14,038 bases of DNA from JAHFQJ01 sp046050125 (GCA_046050125.1 JBJOQB010000040.1:1-14038); one strand, 5' to 3'; positions 6,735 through 14,038 are shown, counted from the stretch's first letter. Made by a program: numbers and translations. Notes: a model not told the origin generated them from the sequence alone.

Positions 6735-9070
6735 TAGATACTCCTTTCTCTTAAAAAATCTGGAATGTTTATATTTAAAATATGTTTTGTGCTTAGATAA
6801 GCTACAACTGGCGATATTACAAAAATTGCTAACATCGGATATATAAAACTTGAAAAATTAGTATATAAATCAACACTGAACCATGCTAATGTCATTCTTT
6901 GATTGAGAAAATATACAACTATAAGCGACATAGGAACAGATAAAACTAAAGCACTTAATACTTGCACAAAAGTGCTTGTAAAGATAATATTTTGTAAAGT
7001 CTTAATATGAAAACCTAAAGCACGTAATATAGTATATTCTTGCCTTCTTTCCAAAATACTTAAACAAATTAATGTACTAACAAATAGTATAGAAACTCCT
7101 AAGCTGAAAATAATAGTAATATAAACCAAACCCATTTTTTTAGTCATTTCTTCATCAAAGAAACTTACTAATTGTTGTTTATTGGTTATACGAGCTACAC
7201 TCTTATCATCTATAAGCTTGCTTACAGTTTTATCATCACTATTTAAGTAATATCCACTTATTTTCTCTTGTGCTAAACCTAATGCTTGGGCTGTTTGTAC
7301 AGGAATAGTCAAAGTATATAAAAACATATTACTCGTTAAAGCTACTATTTTTATGTCTCTTTTTTCTTGTCCTTTTTCTACGCTTACAATATCGCCTAAT
7401 TTAATTTTTAATTGGCGGGCTAAATCGCTACTTAGTACACCTTCATTTTCATTATTTGGTAATTTCCCTTCGCTAATTTCTATCTTTCTCATTTTACTTG
7501 GGATTGCTATACCAGCTAATAATGCAACTACATGATTACCATTTTTTGCATATATATCTGCACTACTGCGATAGTAAGGTTCTGCTTGTTCTAGTGCTAT
7601 ATTATTTCTTTTTAATACTTCCTTTGCATCATCTTCATATAATGCATAATCAAAATCTATCGCATGAGACCATTTTTCTTGTACAAAACCATGCTCAACA
7701 GTTGAAAATGTAGAGTGCATAGCTAGGCTATATGCAATAGCTACAGATATTGAGCCAGCCATAGCAAATATAGAGGCAATGCTACTAATTTTATCTCTAA
7801 TTACATTTCTCATTGCATAAGTTTTCAGTAGGTTTTTATTTGATAGTAAAGATTGATTAGAACTAATTTTTTGTTGAGCTATTTGATTAGCTAGGCTACT
7901 ATCCCTAAAATTAATTAAATGTACAGGCAGTTTTTTAAGCAGAGGATTAGCAGCTAAATACATAGTAATAATACTGCTTAATAATCCAATCCCAATACTT
8001 TGAATAGCTAATATAAAATCAAATTGATGAAATACAACAGCTAAGTGCATAGCTTTAGCATAAACTTCTGCAAATGCAAAGCCCAGTATCCAACCAATCA
8101 CTAAGCCAACTAAACTACCTAAGCTACCAACAAAAAAAGCAATTCTTAAAAGTGATTTTAAAATATTACTACGTGTTATACCTAAAGCTAACAGTACACC
8201 AATTTCTTTTTGTTTTTCTAAAATAAAGCGTTTGAAAGTTAAAAACCCCATAGCAATTGATAGAATACACAGTGTAATAACAATAGCAGGTGTATATACA
8301 CTTAATGCACTTATATTCAGCTTAATCATTTTATAGCTGTATGCTTCTGATTTTGGTATCACTCTCTCAATATTAAAACGCTTTAATTCATTTGTAATAT
8401 TTGAAATATCTTTAGGATTTTTTATTTTGAATAGCAGACTATTAACCATAGTAAACCCAAGTGATTTACTTACATGTTGAATATCTGCCCAAATTACACC
8501 AAGAGAACCAGCTCTAGCAATCACATAATCAGGATTTGCTGCGGTAATTATAAATTCCGCACTATTTGCAATTCCTACAATTGTAAAATCGTACTTAGCT
8601 TCGCCAATATTAACTTTTATAATATCGCCTAATTTATAATTATGATATTTAGCTAATGCCTTATCTATTACTACTTCTTTAGTGCCAATGTTAAATTTTC
8701 TACCTTCTTGGATTTGAATTTGATTTAAACTCGGATTATTGGTTTGACCAAATAGCACTAATCCATCAAGGTTTTTATTATCTGCTAATTTGATATCTGC
8801 AGGTAACATCAAGCGTTTTTCTACCTCTTCAACACCTTGTATTTTGCTTAAATCGGGTAAATTATATAAATCTTCAGGTAAAAGCCTCACTTCTACATCA
8901 GCAAATTTCATTTTTTCTATTGATTTATCTTGTGTGCCAAGTAAATTTGAAAATGCTTGCCCAATCCCAAAAAATATACCAACGCCACATGCAATAATTA
9001 AAATCAAAGCAATAATACGCCCTTTAATAGAGAGTAAATCTCTATACCATTTTTTATCTAATAACAACAT
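6734..9070 (-). CDS. ABC transporter permease with two FtsX domains
   Basis: A 778-aa inner-membrane permease. Helix 1 (about 18-40) is followed by a large periplasmic MacB/LolE-like domain (about 45-250) and a first three-helix FtsX block (about 255-375), whose cytoplasmic coupling segment reads EKQKEIGVLLALGITRSNIL (283-302). A linker, another single helix (about 428-450), a second periplasmic domain and a second FtsX block (about 650-770; segment ERRQEYTILRALGF) complete it. It is thus a fused pair of FtsX units, larger than LolC/LolE or MacB. Such proteins work with a LolD/MacB-type ATPase by mechanotransmission, typically extracting lipids, lipoproteins or hydrophobic molecules from the outer leaflet of the inner membrane. 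The ATPase gene lies 23 bp upstream and the LolA-like gene overlaps its end. AAGG lies ten bases before the ATG. The substrate cannot be told. Confidence 0.85.
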   Translation of the reverse strand: MLLLDKKWYRDLLSIKGRIIALILIIACGVGIFFGIGQAFSNLLGTQDKSIEKMKFADVEVRLLPEDLYNLPDLSKIQGVEEVEKRLMLPADIKLADNKNLDGLVLFGQTNNPSLNQIQIQEGRKFNIGTKEVVIDKALAKYHNYKLGDIIKVNIGEAKYDFTIVGIANSAEFIITAANPDYVIARAGSLGVIWADIQHVSKSLGFTMVNSLLFKIKNPKDISNITNELKRFNIERVIPKSEAYSYKMIKLNISALSVYTPAIVITLCILSIAMGFLTFKRFILEKQKEIGVLLALGITRSNILKSLLRIAFFVGSLGSLVGLVIGWILGFAFAEVYAKAMHLAVVFHQFDFILAIQSIGIGLLSSIITMYLAANPLLKKLPVHLINFRDSSLANQIAQQKISSNQSLLSNKNLLKTYAMRNVIRDKISSIASIFAMAGSISVAIAYSLAMHSTFSTVEHGFVQEKWSHAIDFDYALYEDDAKEVLKRNNIALEQAEPYYRSSADIYAKNGNHVVALLAGIAIPSKMRKIEISEGKLPNNENEGVLSSDLARQLKIKLGDIVSVEKGQEKRDIKIVALTSNMFLYTLTIPVQTAQALGLAQEKISGYYLNSDDKTVSKLIDDKSVARITNKQQLVSFFDEEMTKKMGLVYITIIFSLGVSILFVSTLICLSILERRQEYTILRALGFHIKTLQNIIFTSTFVQVLSALVLSVPMSLIVVYFLNQRMTLAWFSVDLYTNFSSFIYPMLAIFVISPVVAYLSTKHILNINIPDFLRERSI

Positions 9071-9093
9071 ATATATGTAACCTTATTTATAAA

Positions 9094-9768
9094 TTAAGCT
9101 AATTTGCCTTGTTTAAGATGCACAATTCGATGGGCTTTTTGTGCAATTATATTATCATGGGTTATCAATACTAATGTTGCTTGATTTTGTTTTTGAATTT
9201 CTACTAATAAATCAATAATGCTTTTTGCTGTATTTTCATCTAAGTTACCTGTTGGTTCATCAGCTAAAATTAATGGGGTTTTTTTAGATAATGCACGAGC
9301 AATTGCTACACGTTGCTGTTCTCCACCTGAAAGTTGAGCAGGTAATCTATGCATTTTTTCGCCTAATCCAACTTGCTCTAAAAAATGCTGAGCTACTTTA
9401 ATATCTACTTCGCCCTTAGCTTGCATAGCAAGCATAACATTTTCAATTGCAGTTAATGTTGGTAATAAATTAAAAAATTGAAAAATAAATGATACTTTAT
9501 ATTGTCTGTAAGCCTCTAATTCATTTAAATTAAATTTAGAAATATTTTGTGAATCTACAATTATATCGCCACTACTTGCTTGCTCTAAGCCTCCTAGTAT
9601 ATTCATTAATGTAGATTTTCCACTACCTGAACTGCCCAAAATTGCTACAAATTCATTTTGTTTTATTTCTAAATTTATACCATCTAAAACCTTGATGGGC
9701 TTGTTATTGCTATTATAAGCATAATCTACATTTGAAATTTGAATAAAAGACTTTTGCTTGTCTTGCAT
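9094..9768 (-). CDS. ABC transporter ATP-binding protein, LolD/MacB type
   Basis: The cytoplasmic motor for the permease downstream. The 224-aa single nucleotide-binding domain has Walker A GSSGSGKST (45-53), Q-loop Gln97 in FIFQFFNLLPTLT (94-106), signature LSGGEQQRVAIARAL (146-160), Walker B LILADEPTGNLDE (166-178) and switch His204 in LITHD. The FNLLPTLTAIENV wording and the short length are typical of the LolD/MacB/FtsE export group rather than importers. All catalytic residues are present. The ATG follows GGAGAG with seven bases between GGAG and the start. A 70-bp gap from the condensing enzyme holds a candidate internal promoter, so the three exporter genes may also be expressed on their own. 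Confidence 0.93.
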   Translation of the reverse strand: MQDKQKSFIQISNVDYAYNSNNKPIKVLDGINLEIKQNEFVAILGSSGSGKSTLMNILGGLEQASSGDIIVDSQNISKFNLNELEAYRQYKVSFIFQFFNLLPTLTAIENVMLAMQAKGEVDIKVAQHFLEQVGLGEKMHRLPAQLSGGEQQRVAIARALSKKTPLILADEPTGNLDENTAKSIIDLLVEIQKQNQATLVLITHDNIIAQKAHRIVHLKQGKLA

Positions 9769-9802
9769 ATACGCTCTCCAACTCTTTAATAATATTAATT
9801 TT

Positions 9803-9831
9803 GATATACTGATATACTAAAATAGTAACAA
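9803..9831 (-). promoter_or_regulatory. Candidate internal promoter before the ABC exporter genes
   Basis: Read on the minus strand, TTGTTA (9831-9826) is followed after 17 bases by TATATC (9808-9803), 34 bp upstream of the ATPase start. A tandem 8-bp repeat, GATATACT twice at 9803-9818 on the plus strand, covers the -10 region and part of the spacer and could be an operator. Both hexamers are imperfect and the region is AT-rich, so confidence is low. Confidence 0.3.
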
Positions 9832-9838
9832 CAAAGTA

Positions 9839-10960
9839 CTAAATGCTTTCCATAACACAACTACGTGTAAAAAATCCACTTCCATAAGCTAAAAACAAAA
9901 ATTTTTGCTTTGGTTTTACATTATTTTCTTGGTATAAATAATCCAAGGCATAGTAAATAGATGCAGATGAAGTATTACCATAATTATTAAACGCACTAAA
10001 ATTATGAGCGACTTTTTTATCCTTAAGCTTTAAATTTTCACTTAACTTATGGAGTATTTTATTACCAGCAGTGTGTAAAACTGCATAATCTACATTTTTC
10101 TGCCATTCTGGTATTTTTTTATTAATAACAAATTTTATTTTGTCATAAGGCGTTGCCAAATGGTTTTTTATTATAGGTGGTAGTGCTGCTTTTATTCCTT
10201 CATTCGCAACTTCAGGTATAGTGTCATGGATATTAATTTCATGGTAAATGCTGTTAGAGTCATAAGTAACACAAGATAATGCTTTATCATGAGTAATTAA
10301 ACTAGCACTATGTCCCTTAATGCTCAAAATTGCTTTATAAGTATGCGGTTTTTTTGCTACTAAAAATGCACCAATCCCATCGCCAAAAACACTATTTGCT
10401 ACTAAACTGGGATTAGATTCTGCTTCTAAGTTCATCATTACTGATGTGATTTCTGCTGATATTACAATCCCAACCTCGCCTGCATTTAATTCTTTTTCTA
10501 TCAGTTCAAGAGCTAGTAAAGCTGTAGCACAGCCCATGTAGCCTAAATCAATTACACGAATATTTTGTATTTGTAGTGAGTTTGCAATACTAGATGTAAT
10601 ATTTGGTACCATTCCTCCAACAGTATTATTACTTACTAAGGATTTAATATTCTTAGTTTTAATTTGAGGATATTTTTCCAATAACTCTTTTACACATGTA
10701 ATACATAATTCAGTATTTTTTTGTTTATATCGAGTATAACGCTCTTGATAACCTTCATTTACACTTTCTAATAAATGATTATGGGCAACATAACGGCTAC
10801 GCTCATTTTTAAGCAATTTTTGATATAAATCTCGTTGTTCGGTTGTTAGCTTGAGTTTTTCTACAATTTCTAAAAAATCTTGGTTAGATATTTTATGTAA
10901 ATGTTTATCCCCATTTATTACATTAAAACCGATAATATCCAAATTACTTTTTGTATACAT
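9839..10960 (-). CDS. Thiolase-superfamily condensing enzyme (KAS III / type III PKS / FAE1-like)
   Basis: A decarboxylating Claisen-condensation enzyme of the KAS III/chalcone-synthase branch, 373 aa. The Cys-His-Asn triad is visible: Cys144 in IDLGYMGCATALLALEL (137-153), His296 in DYAVLHTAGNKIL (291-303) and Asn329 in NNYGNTSSASIYYALDYL (325-342). VFGDGIGAFLV (191-201) is the family's core strand-turn, and the C-terminus has AYGSGFF (358-364) where plant type III PKS enzymes have GFGPG; FAE1-type ketoacyl-CoA synthases also have a GSGF. The sequence is longer than typical FabH and lacks its usual N-terminal start, so primary fatty-acid initiation is unlikely. Joining a fatty acyl-thioester to a (poly)malonyl extender is the best inference; alkylpyrone, resorcinol or beta-keto lipid are all possible products. 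The upstream stop TAA runs into its AGGA Shine-Dalgarno sequence, ten bases from that stop to the ATG. Confidence 0.8.
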   Translation of the reverse strand: MYTKSNLDIIGFNVINGDKHLHKISNQDFLEIVEKLKLTTEQRDLYQKLLKNERSRYVAHNHLLESVNEGYQERYTRYKQKNTELCITCVKELLEKYPQIKTKNIKSLVSNNTVGGMVPNITSSIANSLQIQNIRVIDLGYMGCATALLALELIEKELNAGEVGIVISAEITSVMMNLEAESNPSLVANSVFGDGIGAFLVAKKPHTYKAILSIKGHSASLITHDKALSCVTYDSNSIYHEINIHDTIPEVANEGIKAALPPIIKNHLATPYDKIKFVINKKIPEWQKNVDYAVLHTAGNKILHKLSENLKLKDKKVAHNFSAFNNYGNTSSASIYYALDYLYQENNVKPKQKFLFLAYGSGFFTRSCVMESI

Positions 10961-10970
10961 TTATTTGTCC

Positions 10971-11348
10971 TTAATCCTTATGTATTATTTCTGATTCTAA
11001 ATTCTGCTCAAGCCCATGGGGAACTAATGCACAGAGAAATGGAAATTTTTTATTATATCTAACTTTTATTTTAGTGCCTGTACTTAAGTTTAGATTTTTA
11101 CCCACGATTTTTTTATAAGTAACTAGTTTTTGACTTAAAATATCTACAAATCTAAATGATACAATTACAGTGTATGAATCAGATGATTTGATAATAATAT
11201 ATTCAAGTATTTCAGCATCTGTTTCTAAGCCTGATTTCATTAAATACTTTAATTCATATCTATTTGAACGATAAGCTCCCATAATTGGTACAATTATTGT
11301 GAATGATATTATCATAATCACTATAGCTAATAAAATAAAAAATTTCAT
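10971..11348 (-). CDS. Small membrane protein, DUF3592-like
   Basis: A 125-aa protein with one N-terminal membrane helix (3-24) and a soluble beta-rich part. GLETDAEILEY (40-50), the strand SYTVIVSFRFVDI (58-70), and GTKIKVRYNKKFP (91-103) resemble the DUF3592 layout, in which a G-x-x-V-x-V-x-Y-(x)n-P stretch ends the domain. The domain's function is not known to me. It is tucked between a small exported protein and the condensing-enzyme gene, with a 10-bp gap to the latter, so it is probably translated with the cluster. AGGA lies nine bases before the ATG. A role beside the membrane-bound steps is conceivable but unsupported. Confidence 0.6.
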   Translation of the reverse strand: MKFFILLAIVIMIISFTIIVPIMGAYRSNRYELKYLMKSGLETDAEILEYIIIKSSDSYTVIVSFRFVDILSQKLVTYKKIVGKNLNLSTGTKIKVRYNKKFPFLCALVPHGLEQNLESEIIHKD

Positions 11349-11391
11349 ATTTTATATTCCTATATTATTAATATCATATATCAATCATTAT

Positions 11392-11832
11392 CTAATCAAT
11401 TCTTCTTAATGGAATTAATACAGGAACACCTGTAACTAAAGCAATATATCCATATACCCATTTATCTTTTGCTACATTATTTGGAACAACTCTACAAAAT
11501 GCAGCAGCTATGTTTTGAATACAAGATATATTGGATTTTCGAGATATATACTGTGGAAATTTTGACAAATAAACTAAGCTACTATCATAGCTTGATTCTT
11601 TAAGTTCGCAATCTTTACCACAACTAAGGTCTTTCCATATATTACTAGAATCTTTTCCTTCCATTAACCACTTATTATTTTTACTAGATAAACGAATTTT
11701 CATACCAATTGGTTGACCTTGAGCTGTTAGCAATTCGTAAGTTCCTGTATCCATCTCATTAATTTGATTAGCATTAACATTCACAGAAAATGATAAAAAA
11801 ATACAAACTATTTTAATAATATATTTAATCAT
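11392..11832 (-). CDS. Small exported four-cysteine protein, function unknown
   Basis: I do not recognise this 146-aa protein. It begins with a short basic N-terminus and a hydrophobic stretch (about 4-16), with a likely signal peptidase I site after Ala21 (VNA-NQ), so the mature protein of about 125 aa should be periplasmic. It has four cysteines, Cys71 and Cys75 (SCGKDC) and Cys104 and Cys113, which could form two disulfides. The N-terminal part, GTYELLTAQGQPIGMKIRLS (30-49), looks like a beta-strand pair of a small barrel. The C-terminus is hydrophobic (GYIALVTGVPVLIPL, 128-142). GGTGG lies seven bases before the ATG, after a 64-bp gap from the acyltransferase-like gene. Position implies a link to the lipid/exporter cluster. 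Confidence 0.6.
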   Translation of the reverse strand: MIKYIIKIVCIFLSFSVNVNANQINEMDTGTYELLTAQGQPIGMKIRLSSKNNKWLMEGKDSSNIWKDLSCGKDCELKESSYDSSLVYLSKFPQYISRKSNISCIQNIAAAFCRVVPNNVAKDKWVYGYIALVTGVPVLIPLRRID

Positions 11833-11896
11833 ATTGATACCACCAAAATGTAAAAATAATTAACTGCATTTATATTATATTCAACCCTTAAATAAA

Positions 11897-12598
11897 CTAA
11901 GAAATAATTTTAGATTTAATAACTCTAAATATATAACAAGGAACATCAATCCATGGTCTAACTTTAACTAGAGTAAACATACCATTGTCATAATCTCTAA
12001 CATAATCTATATAATCTTTATGCAATTTTGATGAATTATTTCCTACGCTTTGAGCAAAAATTAATTTAAATCCCAATGCTTGCATACGATTTGGTAAAAT
12101 ACCCCTATCATCTATACCATGCATGTTTAAAGCACTTGCAATATTTTGATATAAATTTAAAAATGGGTTAATTTGTTTTTGTTGTTGAACATCAGGAAAG
12201 CAAATGCCACGTAATTTATAAAGGTTATTATAGCTTTTAGGAGAATTTGCAACCCCTGCTACGTACACAGGCGTTGGCATCAGTAATTTATACATATTTC
12301 TTTTTAGAATATACATGCCAAATTTACTTTGTATACCTTTAGGCAAATTAGGTAATTTACCAGAAAGGCTAAAGTGATGTACTTTAATACCATCAATTAC
12401 TTTCGTTTGATAAAAATGAAATGCTACAATTTTACCATTATCAATAGCTAGTAACACACTTCTTATATTAGAAAAATAATGGTTTAGGCATTTATCTATA
12501 TCGCCATCTACATTAAAAGAATGGGTAAATACATCAGCAATTTCTAATCTTTCTTTATCATTCAAATAATCACATCTTTTCAAAATAACATTAACCAT
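11897..12598 (-). CDS. Probable GNAT-fold N-acyltransferase
   Basis: A 233-aa protein without signal peptide or membrane helix. The arrangement suggests a GNAT fold: N-terminal helical part (12-45), strands RSVLLAIDNGKIVAFHFYQTKVIDG (46-70) and VHHFSLSG (73-80), a basic turn-and-helix where acyl-CoA would bind (KLPNLPKGIQSKFGMYILKR, 81-100), then VYVAGVANSPKSYNNLYKLRG (111-131), which resembles the late strand and Asn/Tyr-containing helix of GNAT enzymes. The classic Q/RxxGxG/A loop is degenerate, so this remains an inference. Bacterial N-acyl amino acid synthases also belong here and would suit a cluster that makes acyl products. It starts six bases after the desaturase stop, so it is almost surely co-translated. 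Confidence 0.45.
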   Translation of the reverse strand: MVNVILKRCDYLNDKERLEIADVFTHSFNVDGDIDKCLNHYFSNIRSVLLAIDNGKIVAFHFYQTKVIDGIKVHHFSLSGKLPNLPKGIQSKFGMYILKRNMYKLLMPTPVYVAGVANSPKSYNNLYKLRGICFPDVQQQKQINPFLNLYQNIASALNMHGIDDRGILPNRMQALGFKLIFAQSVGNNSSKLHKDYIDYVRDYDNGMFTLVKVRPWIDVPCYIFRVIKSKIIS

Positions 12599-12604
12599 AT
12601 TGAT

Positions 12605-13624
12605 TTATACCTGATTATTTAGATTAACCACTGACGCTACAGGCTTTGGCAAAGAATCTCTGTAAATATGCAATGGGTCTCGACTACGCAACTTATACAT
12701 AAACTCCATAAATTCAACTTCATTTGGGACAGAGTAACCGCTATCGATGAGCATTTTTCTCATTTTATTTAAATTATACCAAGGAGTTGCAGGGAATAAA
12801 TGATGCTCTGTATGACGATTAAAATTTAATGCTAATATACAACCTAATAAATCAGGTAAATGAGTAGAACGAGTAATTTCATCTTGTTGTGCAAATGGTA
12901 TTGGCTCTGCTCTTGTATCTGATAAATAAGGAAATAATTCAGAATGTTGAGGTAAATTCATATTTTCAATCATAAAATAGAATACAACTAACATTGGCAA
13001 AAAATAAGTTGCCCAAGTACTTAAACTTAAAAATCCAATAATTAAACCATGTGCAATTAAACAAATTAGATTAGAAAACAAACCTAAACGAAAGTTTTTA
13101 TACTCTTTATTTTTTAATGCCACAAAAGCATAACCCCAAAATACCTTATACAAAAATTGTGCAAATGGGATTGGTATCCACAATCTCCACACAATTCTAA
13201 AAAGCATATTTTGTACATTAGATGAATGATGCAATTTTAATAAATCTTTTTGTGTAGGGTCTTTATCTATAATTCCTACCCAACGATGATGTAATAAATG
13301 CACATTTCTCCATGGAAAATATGGAATTAGACAAAATATACTCGCAATATGTCCAACAAAAGTGTTAGCAATTAAAGAAGAATAAAGAGTTTTATGCCCA
13401 CATTCATGTAAAATTACAAACCACCTAAAAATTACTATACCAGCCAAAATTTCTAGTATAAAAAATGGTAAACTCCATGCTTTTGTAACCAATAATCCAA
13501 AAACAACTCCAATACTTAATATCATTTCAAGCATAAGTGTCAAAACTCCTTTGGTATTGCTAACCTTAGTTAAGTTTAAACTATTTGCTTGCTTTAATAA
13601 CTGTTTAAATTGTAATACTTCCAT
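12605..13624 (-). CDS. Membrane fatty acid desaturase
   Basis: A 339-aa integral-membrane di-iron desaturase, placing a double bond in an acyl chain using O2 and reduced electron carriers. The three histidine boxes are intact: HECGH (73-77), HLLHH (109-113) and HTEHH (271-275), plus the extra His227 in NMNLPQH seen in this superfamily. Hydrophobic segments flank them at about 28-70, 85-103, 143-169 and 180-219, giving the usual layout with the His boxes on the cytoplasmic side. A hydroxylase or ketolase of the same superfamily cannot be excluded. The ATG follows AAGGG by seven bases, and that Shine-Dalgarno sequence overlaps the stop codon of the SRPBCC gene, ten bases upstream. The neighbours suggest it acts on the acyl chain of the cluster's product rather than only on bulk phospholipid. 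Confidence 0.88.
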   Translation of the reverse strand: MEVLQFKQLLKQANSLNLTKVSNTKGVLTLMLEMILSIGVVFGLLVTKAWSLPFFILEILAGIVIFRWFVILHECGHKTLYSSLIANTFVGHIASIFCLIPYFPWRNVHLLHHRWVGIIDKDPTQKDLLKLHHSSNVQNMLFRIVWRLWIPIPFAQFLYKVFWGYAFVALKNKEYKNFRLGLFSNLICLIAHGLIIGFLSLSTWATYFLPMLVVFYFMIENMNLPQHSELFPYLSDTRAEPIPFAQQDEITRSTHLPDLLGCILALNFNRHTEHHLFPATPWYNLNKMRKMLIDSGYSVPNEVEFMEFMYKLRSRDPLHIYRDSLPKPVASVVNLNNQV

Positions 13625-13634
13625 TAATCAACCC

Positions 13635-14038
13635 TTAAGCTTGTTTATCAAAATATGCAATTATATTTTTATGTCTTTTGCAAAAAGTATTATCTAAGGT
13701 TTTTATGCCAATTGTTTTATCAACCAAATTGCCAAAACCTAGAGAAAACTCTATTTCATCTGTAATCACAGTTTTTGCAACATCATTTTCATCTTGTGCA
13801 AAATAATGTCTATGCTCAAAAAATTTATACAAACGCCCCTGTTCTAACCTATCAACAAATTTATGATTGTGTTCATATTCAACCACTCGTGCTTTGTGTC
13901 TACACCAAACTAAAGGGGCTAACTTATATCTAAAATCGATGATTTTATCTTGAGCATCCATATATTTACAATCTTCAATCCACTCTACCTTAAAGGGAAA
14001 AATATCCTTAAATCCGCTTGTAGATACACAATAAGAAA
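13635..14038 (-). CDS. SRPBCC (START/polyketide-cyclase fold) protein, 5' partial
   Basis: The frame stays open through the window edge, so the ATG at 13961 is an internal methionine: upstream codons read VSTSGFKDIFPFKVEWIEDC, which looks like the domain's start. About 133 residues are visible. The pattern is that of COG4276-like ligand-binding SRPBCC proteins: YKLAPLVWCRHKARVVEYE, HKFVDRLEQGRLYKFFEHRHYF, then a TDEIEFSLGFG strand and a final helix ending HKNIIAYFDKQA. These proteins form a hydrophobic pocket; polyketide aromatase/cyclases share the fold, but most family members have no known ligand. It is the first visible gene of the operon, ten bases upstream of the desaturase. Cyclase activity on the condensing enzyme's product is tempting but unproven. 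Confidence 0.8.
   Translation of the reverse strand, partial: SYCVSTSGFKDIFPFKVEWIEDCKYMDAQDKIIDFRYKLAPLVWCRHKARVVEYEHNHKFVDRLEQGRLYKFFEHRHYFAQDENDVAKTVITDEIEFSLGFGNLVDKTIGIKTLDNTFCKRHKNIIAYFDKQA

Noticed and set aside
7353..7713. Two overlapping plus-strand open frames inside the permease gene
   Set aside because: Both are antisense to a clearly conserved FtsX permease and show no protein-like features of their own.
8790..9080. Plus-strand 96-codon open frame opposite the permease start
   Set aside because: It is the antisense image of the permease N-terminus, with no ribosome binding site or known motif.
9839..10960. Considered as housekeeping FabH
   Set aside because: It is longer than typical FabH, has a different N-terminus and C-terminus, and has no fab gene neighbours.

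Overview
The window is strongly A+T-rich proteobacterial chromosome. The housekeeping proteins (UvrB C-terminus, MnmE, peptide deformylase, AnmK) read like beta- or gammaproteobacterial versions. The MraY/WecA-family transferase, with its LIEDL, DGVHLH and RRNSLTSPYLW stretches, reads most like betaproteobacterial relatives. This placement is an inference from remembered family features, not from a search. No rRNA, tRNA, CRISPR array, transposase or phage gene was seen.

Left part (1-5811). The 3' end of uvrB enters on the plus strand and stops at 150. A 230-bp gap follows, holding a 55-bp imperfect inverted repeat. Then three minus-strand genes run mnmE (4039-2654), a coiled-coil/TPR-like protein (2605-1502) and a membrane polyprenyl-phosphate sugar-phosphate transferase (1475-381). 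mnmE is divergent from a plus-strand pair, def (4109-4609) and anmK (4639-5811). These are translation, tRNA-modification, DNA-repair and cell-wall-recycling functions.

Junction (5812-5918). anmK converges on a long minus-strand gene series. The gap holds a perfect 24-bp palindrome and a separate 8-bp-stem hairpin, probably a two-way terminator region.

Right part (5919-14038). Nine tightly packed minus-strand genes look like one operon, or two nested ones, starting beyond the right edge. In transcription order they are: a SRPBCC (START/polyketide-cyclase fold) protein cut by the window edge; a three-histidine-box fatty acid desaturase; a probable GNAT-type acyltransferase; a small exported four-cysteine protein; a small DUF3592-like membrane protein; a thiolase-superfamily condensing enzyme of the KAS III / type III polyketide synthase / FAE1 type with an intact Cys-His-Asn triad; a LolD/MacB-like ABC ATPase; a 778-residue two-FtsX-domain permease; and a LolA-like periplasmic protein. 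The likely logic is that acyl chains are desaturated, condensed and modified, and the product (or a lipid carrying it) is moved out of the inner membrane by the ABC machine and handed to the LolA-like carrier. The product is unknown. This is the most interesting part of the window.
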